Source of the DNA: Pseudomonadota bacterium
GTDB lineage: Bacteria > Pseudomonadota > Alphaproteobacteria > Caulobacterales > Caulobacteraceae
DNA length: 64,000 nt
Reading direction: 5' to 3'
Assembly: GCA_023386645.1 (NCBI GenBank)
Contig: JAEWJI010000010.1
Span: 1-64,000, forward strand
Part shown: positions 58,683 through 64,000 of the stretch, piece by piece
Numbering within the stretch: position 1 is the first letter of the stretch
Layout of the letters: every line of letters starts with the position of its first letter
Notes under the pieces: model-generated
Database searches by the model: none
Told to the model about the DNA's origin: nothing
The model's input: only the letters and a program-made list of their open reading frames with translations
Translations under genes and position numbers: made by a program

Positions 58683-60638
58683 ATGCGTATCAGAACCGCC
58701 CCGATGGCCTCGGCCATCGCCCTGGCTCTGGCGGCGCCGCTTGGCGCCATGACCCTGGCGGCGACGCCCGCCCAGGCCCAGGCCCAGTCCGAGGCCCCCA
58801 GCGCCCATCCGACCTACACCGCCGCCCAGTTCTTCGAGACCACGAGCTATGGTCTGGCTGGTGGAACCTCGGCCGGGGCCTTCTCGCCGGACGGGCGCAG
58901 TCTGCTCATCTCATCGGACCAGTCCGGCGTATTCAACGCCTACGCCCTGCCGCTCGACGGCGGCGAGGCGCGGCCCCTGACGGCCTCGGAGAGCGTCGCC
59001 CATTTCGCGGTCAGCCACTTTCCGAACGACGGCCGGATTCTCTACGAGGCCGAAAGCGGCGGTGGCGGCAGCGAACTGACCCACATCCATGTCCGCGGCG
59101 AGGACGGTCAGGTCCGCGATCTCACGCCTGGCGACAACGTCAAGGCGGAGTTCGCCGGCTGGAGCGCCGATGGTCGGACCTTCTATGTCACCTCCAACGC
59201 TCGCGACCCGCAGGCCTTCGACCTGCTGGCCCTGGACGCTGACGACTATGAGAGTCGGGTCGTGTTCCAGAACCCCGGCGGCTTCACCCCGTCCGCGGTG
59301 TCTCGCGACGGCCGATACGTCGCGCTGACCAGGGAGATCACCAGCGCCAACTCCGACGTCTATCTGTTCGACACCCAGGCGGGCGGCGAGCCGGTGCTGA
59401 TCACCCGGCACGAGGGCAACGTCGCCCACGGCGTCTATGATTTCACCCCGGACAGCGCGGCCCTGATCTACGCCACCAATGAGCATGGCGAGTTCAACCA
59501 GGCCTGGCGCCACGACCTCAGCAGTGGTGACAAGGCGCCCTACCTCGCGGCCGACTGGGACGTGATGTTCGTCGCCTTTTCGCCCTCCGGCCGCTACCGC
59601 GTGTCCGGCGTCAACGCCGACGCCTCCACCGAACTCGCCTTGTTCGACATGACCGAAAACCGGCCGGTTATCCTGACCGGCGTGCCTGACGGCGACCTCG
59701 CGTCGGTTCGGTTCAGCCGCGACGAAAGCACGATCGCCTTCACCGTGCGGTCGGACACGTCGCCATCGGACATTTTCGTGGCTGATCTCGCCAGCGGCCA
59801 GGCCCGTCGGCTGACCCAGGCGCTGAACCCGGCCATCGACGAAGGCGCGCTGGTCGAGGCCAGCATCATCCGCTTCCCCTCGTTCGACGGGGTGCAAATC
59901 CCCGGAGTGCTGTATCGGCCCAAGGACGCGTCCTCCGCCGCCCCGGCCCCCGCGATCGTCATGGTCCACGGCGGCCCCGGCGGCCAGGCCCGACGCGGCT
60001 ATTCGGCCATGATCCAGCACCTGGTGAACCACGGCTATGCGGTGCTGGACGTCAACAACCGGGGCTCGACCGGCTACGGCAAGACCTTCTTCCACATGGA
60101 CGACCGCCGTCATGGCGAAGAGGATTTGCGCGACGTGGTCGAGGCCGGAAACTGGCTGCGGGCGCAGGATTGGGTGGCGGACGACCAGGTGGCGGTGATG
60201 GGCGGCTCCTACGGAGGTTTCATGACCGCCGCGGCCCTGGCCTTCCATCCGGAGACCTTCGAGGCCGGCATCAACATCTTCGGCGTGACCAACTGGGTCC
60301 GAACCCTGGAGTCGATCCCGCCCTGGTGGGGCGCCTTCCGCGAGGCCCTTTTCGATGAGATGGGAGATCCCGCGACCGACGCCGAGCGTCATCGCCGGAT
60401 TTCGCCGCTGTTCCATGCCGCCAACATCCGCCGGCCCATGCTTGTGGTTCAGGGGGCCAATGATCCCCGCGTGCTCCAGGCCGAGAGCGACGACCTGGTC
60501 GCCGCCGCCCGGGCGAACGGAGCGCCCGTCGAATATGTCCTGTTCCCCGACGAAGGCCACGGCTTCCTGAAGCGCGACAACCGGATCACGGCCCAGGAAG
60601 CGTATCTGAAGTTCCTGAACGAACACGTCCGGGACTAG
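58683..60638 (+). CDS. Exported S9-family prolyl oligopeptidase-like peptidase
   Basis: ATG 58683 with GGAGGG upstream is preferred over ATG 58635. The 651-residue protein has a signal peptide ending ATPAQAQAQ. The N-terminal beta-propeller (about 35-370) has TolB-like repeats (FSPDGRSLLISSDQSG, FTPDSAALIYATNE). The C-terminal alpha/beta hydrolase carries the catalytic Ser in MGGSYGGFMTAA, Asp in NDPRVLQAESD and His in DEGHGFLKRDNR. It is a dipeptidyl aminopeptidase/acylaminoacyl peptidase type, probably periplasmic. Confidence 0.94.
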   Translation: MRIRTAPMASAIALALAAPLGAMTLAATPAQAQAQSEAPSAHPTYTAAQFFETTSYGLAGGTSAGAFSPDGRSLLISSDQSGVFNAYALPLDGGEARPLTASESVAHFAVSHFPNDGRILYEAESGGGGSELTHIHVRGEDGQVRDLTPGDNVKAEFAGWSADGRTFYVTSNARDPQAFDLLALDADDYESRVVFQNPGGFTPSAVSRDGRYVALTREITSANSDVYLFDTQAGGEPVLITRHEGNVAHGVYDFTPDSAALIYATNEHGEFNQAWRHDLSSGDKAPYLAADWDVMFVAFSPSGRYRVSGVNADASTELALFDMTENRPVILTGVPDGDLASVRFSRDESTIAFTVRSDTSPSDIFVADLASGQARRLTQALNPAIDEGALVEASIIRFPSFDGVQIPGVLYRPKDASSAAPAPAIVMVHGGPGGQARRGYSAMIQHLVNHGYAVLDVNNRGSTGYGKTFFHMDDRRHGEEDLRDVVEAGNWLRAQDWVADDQVAVMGGSYGGFMTAAALAFHPETFEAGINIFGVTNWVRTLESIPPWWGAFREALFDEMGDPATDAERHRRISPLFHAANIRRPMLVVQGANDPRVLQAESDDLVAAARANGAPVEYVLFPDEGHGFLKRDNRITAQEAYLKFLNEHVRD

Positions 60639-60676
60639 CGGCTATCCAGCGCCGCCTGGCCCTCGGCGACGATGGA

Positions 60677-61168
60677 TCAGGCGGCGGTCTCGCGCGGGAG
60701 CAGGTCGCCGACCGTCGGGCGGTTCTTGTCGCGATGCAGCTCCAGCTCGCGCGGCTTGACCAGTTCGCCGCAGCAACCGCAGGCGATGCGCGGCTGCAGG
60801 TCCTCGCCACAGGCCTTGTGGGTCATCCGGATGCCGGAATCCGAGCCGCCATAAACGTGCTTCGCCCCCCAGCCGTGCAGCGTCACCAGCACCCCGTACA
60901 GGTCCTTGCCCTTGGCGGTCAGGACATATTCGTTGCGCGGCGGACGTTCGGAATACAGGCGCGGCTCCAGTACGCCGTGCGCCACCAGGGTCTTCAGACG
61001 GGCCGCGAGCACATTGCGGGCGACGCCCAGCTGTTCCTGCCACTGTTCGAAACGGGTCACGCCGTTGAAGGCGTCGCGGATGACCAGCAGGGTCCACGGA
61101 TCGCCGATCACCTCCAGCGTCGCGGCGATCGAACAGCTCTGTCGGGAATAGTCTGCGGTGCGGCCCAT
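60677..61168 (-). CDS. HxlR-family transcriptional regulator
   Basis: The 163-residue protein contains the winged-helix HxlR domain: CSIAATLEVIGDPWTLLVIR, RFEQWQEQLGVARNVLAARL and HGVLEPRLYSERPPRNEYVL. The C-terminal extension has CxxC-like Cys (ACGCCGELV) and a preceding Cys (HKACGEDLQP), possibly a metal or redox site, not typical for short HxlR proteins. A palindromic candidate operator lies about 30 bases upstream. It is divergent from the thioesterase gene, which it may control. Confidence 0.92.
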   Translation of the reverse strand: MGRTADYSRQSCSIAATLEVIGDPWTLLVIRDAFNGVTRFEQWQEQLGVARNVLAARLKTLVAHGVLEPRLYSERPPRNEYVLTAKGKDLYGVLVTLHGWGAKHVYGGSDSGIRMTHKACGEDLQPRIACGCCGELVKPRELELHRDKNRPTVGDLLPRETAA

Positions 61169-61197
61169 GAAGGAAAGGTGACCCCGCGTCAGCCGTT

Positions 61198-61214
61198 TGG
61201 CAAGTGGGTTGCCA
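61198..61214. promoter_or_regulatory. Candidate HxlR operator (inverted repeat)
   Basis: TGGCAA-N5-TTGCCA is a perfect 6-base inverted repeat 30 bases upstream of the hxlR-type ATG, in the gap shared with the divergent thioesterase gene. Such positions are typical of autoregulatory operators. Confidence 0.5.
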
Positions 61215-61348
61215 TTCTGGACCCAGTGAGTCAGTATCGAAACGCAACGAACTCGTGATCCTGCTTCGCGCGTTCCTGCATCCCTTGACTGGCGGGCGGC
61301 GGCCGGGACGGCTTGTCGCCCGTCTCCTTTCCCGGCTAGGCGGCGCGG

Positions 61349-62206
61349 ATGACGCTTCAGACCCTACAAGACGCCCTGACCCTTCGCCCGGCCGAAGGCA
61401 GGCTGGTCGCTGACATCAGCGGCGATTTCTCCAACGGCCCGATCATTCAGCCGCCGGAGAAGGGCTTTCCCTTCGGCGGCCTGCTGGCGGCCTTGTGCGC
61501 CGGCTCGATGCGCCAGGGTCTGGGGCTTTCGGCGCCGCTTCGGACCCTGTCCGTCCAGTATCTGGCGGCGGCCAGGTACGGGGAGCTGGGCTTCCGGCCG
61601 CGTCTGCTGCGTGGCGGCCGCTCGATCGCCTATGCGGCCGTGGACGTCAGCCAGGGCGAGCGGCTGAACGTCCATGCGGTCGCGACCTATGGCGACGACA
61701 ACTCACCCCCTGTCCGCTGCGAGATCGTCGCCCCCCCGCCGCCTCTCGACACTCTGGACCCGGCGCGCACCATCAGCGGCCCCCTTGCCCCCCGCTTCAG
61801 CCAGTATGTCGAGTACCGGTTCGAGAGCGGCCCCAATATCCTGGGCGGCAACGCCGACAAGCCGGCCGTCGAGCGCCTGTGGATGCGGACCCGCGACGGG
61901 GCGCCCCTGGATGAACTGAGGCTCTGCTATCTGCTCGACGCCCTGTATCCGCCGGCCTGGACCACTTCCCCGACACCCCCGATGATGGCCTCCGTCGACC
62001 TGCGCTACGACTTCATCGCCGACCCGACGCCCGAAACGGCGCCCGACGGCTGGTGCTTCCTGGAGTTCCGCATGCTGGACCTGGGCGGCGGCTGGACGGT
62101 GGACGACGCCACGGCCTGGGGCGCGGACGGCCGACCGCTGGCCGTGGCCCGCCAGCGGCGCCGCCTGGCCCCGGTGCGGATGCCGCGCGGCCCCGGACAC
62201 GGCTGA
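61349..62206 (+). CDS. TesB-like acyl-CoA thioesterase
   Basis: The 285-residue protein looks like a double hot-dog thioesterase: FPFGGLLAALCAGSMRQGL near the N-terminus, RTLSVQYLAAARYGELGFRP, SIAYAAVDVSQGERLNVHAV, and a second half with LLDALYPPAWT and YDFIADP. It likely hydrolyses acyl-CoA to free acid. Near a thiolase and a CoA-linked metabolic set, this suggests acyl-CoA turnover. Substrate chain length is not decidable. Confidence 0.85.
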   Translation: MTLQTLQDALTLRPAEGRLVADISGDFSNGPIIQPPEKGFPFGGLLAALCAGSMRQGLGLSAPLRTLSVQYLAAARYGELGFRPRLLRGGRSIAYAAVDVSQGERLNVHAVATYGDDNSPPVRCEIVAPPPPLDTLDPARTISGPLAPRFSQYVEYRFESGPNILGGNADKPAVERLWMRTRDGAPLDELRLCYLLDALYPPAWTTSPTPPMMASVDLRYDFIADPTPETAPDGWCFLEFRMLDLGGGWTVDDATAWGADGRPLAVARQRRRLAPVRMPRGPGHG

Positions 62207-62251
62207 TCTCACAAGGGTTGCGATTCACCGCGCAGGGGCCGATTTAGCAAC

Positions 62252-62278
62252 CGCAACATTCTTAGCACTCGCAACATC
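62252..62278 (+). promoter_or_regulatory. Direct-repeat motif upstream of thiolase
   Basis: CGCAACATT (62252-62260) and CGCAACATC (62270-62278) repeat with an 18-base spacing, close to the thiolase start at 62292. AGCAACC at 62246 adds a third partial copy. Possible operator, not recognised. Confidence 0.3.
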
Positions 62279-62291
62279 GAGGTTCTCTCCC

Positions 62292-63482
62292 ATGGCCGAC
62301 TCCGCTGACCCGGTCGTCATCTGCTCCTTCGCCCGCACACCCATGGGCGGCTTCCAGGGCGCGCTGTCGGGCGTGAAGGCGACCGAGCTGGGCGCCACGG
62401 CGGTCAAGGCGGCGGTCGAACGCGCCGGCGTCGATCCGTCGAAGGTCGAGCAGATCCTGATGGGTTGCGTCCTGCCCGCCGGCCTGGGCCAGGCCCCTGC
62501 CCGCCAGGCCGCGATCGGCGCGGGGCTGGGCCAGCACGTCGAGGCCACGACGGTCAACAAGATGTGCGGCTCGGGTCTCCAGGCCGCGATGATGGCCCAT
62601 GACGCACTGAAGGCCGGGACCGCCGACATCATCGTGGCCGGCGGCATGGAGTCGATGACCGGCGCGCCCTACGTCATGGCCAAACACCGCTCCGGGGCCC
62701 GCATCGGCCACGACGTCATTTCCGACAGCATGTATCTGGACGGGCTGGAGGACGCCTACACGCCCGGCAAGCTGATGGGCGCCTTCGCCGAGGACGCCGC
62801 CCGCGACTACCAGTTCATCCGCGAGGCCCAGGACGCCTATGCCATCGAGAGCCTGACCCGCGCCCGTCGCGCCATCGAGACCGGCGCCTTCGAGGCCGAG
62901 ATCGTTCCGGTCGAGGTCACGACCCGCAAGGGCGTCGAGGTCGTGAGCCAGGACGAGCAGCCGTCCAAGGCGAACCCGGACAAGATCCCGACCCTCAAGC
63001 CCGCCTTCGCCAAGGACGGCACGATCACCGCCGCCAACGCCTCCTCGATCTCCGACGGCGCCGCCGCCCTGGTGATGACCCGCGAGAGCGTGGCTAAGGC
63101 GATGAACCTGCCCATCATCGCACGGGTGGTCAGCCACGCCGCCCACGCCCACGAGCCCGGCCTGTTCACCACCGCCCCCGTGCCCGCGATGAAGAAGGCG
63201 CTGGAACGCGCCGGCTGGTCCGCCGAGGACGTGGACTTGTGGGAGGTCAACGAGGCCTTCGCCGTCGTCGCCATGATCGCCATGCAGGAACTGCAGATCG
63301 ACCACGCCAAGCTGAACGTGAACGGCGGCGCGACGGCTCTCGGCCACCCGATCGGCGCGTCGGGAGCCCGGGTCCTGACCACCCTGCTGTCGGCGCTCCA
63401 GGCGCGGGGCGGCAAGAAGGGCATGGCCTCTCTCTGCATCGGCGGCGGCGAGGCCGTGGCCATGGCGGTCGAGCTGGCGTGA
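62292..63482 (+). CDS. Acetyl-CoA C-acyltransferase (thiolase)
   Basis: The enzyme condenses or cleaves 3-ketoacyl-CoA. In 396 residues, catalytic Cys92 is in TVNKMCGSGLQAAMM, His in NVNGGATALGHPIGASGAR, and the second Cys in SLCIGGGEAVAMA. The length and sequence fit acetyl-CoA acetyltransferase (PhaA/AtoB type). Its stop overlaps the start of the next gene (GTGA). Together with the CoA-transferase at 37382-39189 it could complete acetoacetate use. Confidence 0.95.
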   Translation: MADSADPVVICSFARTPMGGFQGALSGVKATELGATAVKAAVERAGVDPSKVEQILMGCVLPAGLGQAPARQAAIGAGLGQHVEATTVNKMCGSGLQAAMMAHDALKAGTADIIVAGGMESMTGAPYVMAKHRSGARIGHDVISDSMYLDGLEDAYTPGKLMGAFAEDAARDYQFIREAQDAYAIESLTRARRAIETGAFEAEIVPVEVTTRKGVEVVSQDEQPSKANPDKIPTLKPAFAKDGTITAANASSISDGAAALVMTRESVAKAMNLPIIARVVSHAAHAHEPGLFTTAPVPAMKKALERAGWSAEDVDLWEVNEAFAVVAMIAMQELQIDHAKLNVNGGATALGHPIGASGARVLTTLLSALQARGGKKGMASLCIGGGEAVAMAVELA

Positions 63483-64000
63483 CCGATGTCGACCGCCGCA
63501 CCCTGCTGGGCGCCGCGGTCGTGACCTCCGCTTTGCGCGGTCCGGTCATCGAGTCCGTCGCTCCAGCGGATCCGTCCGAGGTCCTTCCGCTCTGGCCGAA
63601 CGGCGCGCCGGGCGGCGACGGGGTGAGGGTGGTCGAACAGGTCACCGAACGGTCGACCGATCCCGCCTACCGTGACCGCTTTGCGGTCGGGATCACCGAT
63701 CCATCCCTGACCGTCGTGCGGCCGGAACGGCCGAACGGCGCATCCCTGCTGCTGATCCCGGGCGGCGGCTACCGTCTGGTCACGGTGGATATCGAGGGGT
63801 TGGACATCGCGCGTGTGTTCGCGGCGGCTGGCGTCACCTGTTACGTCCTGCGTTACCGCCTGCCGTCCGACGGCTGGGCGGCCGGGCCGGACGCGCCGCT
63901 TCAGGACGCCCAGCGGGCGCTGAGGCTGGTGCGGGCGCGGGCGGTGGTCGAGGGCCTGGACCCGAGCCGGGTGGCGGTTCTCGGCGCCTCCGCCGGAGGT
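63479..64000 (+). CDS. Exported alpha/beta hydrolase (esterase/lipase-like), 3' end cut by window
   Basis: The frame opens at a GTG overlapping the thiolase stop and runs to the window edge (174 codons visible, no stop). The N-terminus TDVDRRTLLGAAVVTSALRG has an RR pair before a hydrophobic stretch, so Tat export is possible. Then LPLWPNGAPGGDGV, LLLIPGGGYRLVTVDIEG (oxyanion loop) and VAVLGASAGG (nucleophile Ser elbow) identify an acetyl-xylan-esterase/BD-FAE-like hydrolase. The Asp and His lie beyond the window. Confidence 0.88.
   Translation, partial: MTDVDRRTLLGAAVVTSALRGPVIESVAPADPSEVLPLWPNGAPGGDGVRVVEQVTERSTDPAYRDRFAVGITDPSLTVVRPERPNGASLLLIPGGGYRLVTVDIEGLDIARVFAAAGVTCYVLRYRLPSDGWAAGPDAPLQDAQRALRLVRARAVVEGLDPSRVAVLGASAGG

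Noticed and set aside
1..64000. Prophage, insertion sequence, CRISPR, tRNA or rRNA genes
   Set aside because: I looked for transposase or integrase signatures, regular spaced repeats and tRNA/rRNA-like stretches and saw none; short structured RNAs could still be missed without a covariance search.

Overview
The window is a high-GC, gene-dense piece of an alphaproteobacterial chromosome, most likely a member of the Caulobacteraceae (Brevundimonas or a close relative). The main pointers are a TipN-like polarity protein, a SciP (DUF1153) gene directly downstream of the hook gene flgE, and flgK-flgL facing fliK-flgD-flgE with sigma-54-like promoters between them. The assignment is inferred from gene content and synteny only. 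I saw no rRNA, tRNA, CRISPR, insertion sequence or prophage, and no convincing frameshifted gene. The window cuts one gene at each end: an HWE histidine kinase on the left and an alpha/beta hydrolase on the right.

Layout. 1-2975: HWE kinase and single-domain response regulator, a convergent phytoene-dehydrogenase-like flavoprotein, and a 36-residue membrane peptide. 2976-8366: histidine utilisation, with hutG-hutI running left and hutU-hutH running right from almost the same point. 8363-16023: an exported five-repeat PPC-domain protein, folD, a LemA/TPM/TPM trio, an EEP-family hydrolase, a phospholipase-D-like synthase and a small RBS-supported protein. 16128-22403: the TipN-like protein, a possible catalytically dead C15-peptidase relative, an MFS permease, DUF423, proline iminopeptidase and an unrecognised protein. 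22413-28327: the rod-shape operon mreB-mreC-mreD-mrdA-rodA. 28530-33512: an exported protein, GST, TVP38 membrane protein, class I aminotransferase, polyprenyl diphosphate synthase and a TrmN6-like methyltransferase. 33540-37180: a probable surface O-acylation operon (two SGNH proteins, MBOAT, one membrane protein). 37382-40287: succinyl-CoA:3-ketoacid CoA-transferase with a membrane protein gene between its subunits, then an unrecognised bipartite protein. 40338-43818: Mla-type lipid transport operon. 43906-46658: UdgX-type DNA repair protein and its partner radical SAM protein. 46720-54634: flagellar hook and junction genes plus sciP. 54728-64000: mnmA, hemerythrin, TPR protein, exported protein, S9 peptidase, HxlR regulator, acyl-CoA thioesterase, thiolase and a cut-off esterase.

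How genes work together. The flagellar block has a divergent pair of sigma-54-like promoters with candidate enhancer sites between them and CtrA-like boxes ahead of sciP, which fits cell-cycle-controlled flagellar transcription as known from Caulobacter. mre/mrd genes run elongation-phase wall synthesis, and TipN would mark the new pole. hut genes plus CoA-transferase, thiolase and thioesterase point to amino acid and acyl-CoA catabolism. Mla genes and the MBOAT/SGNH set act on the envelope.

Most unusual points: a palindromic repeat carried in frame inside udgX; a C-terminal sliding-clamp-like pentapeptide (QLALF) on the UDG-linked radical SAM protein; the MBOAT/SGNH operon; the five-fold PPC protein; a metal-ligand change in HutG; and several convergent gene pairs that overlap at their 3' ends, two of them sharing one CTAG as both stop codons.
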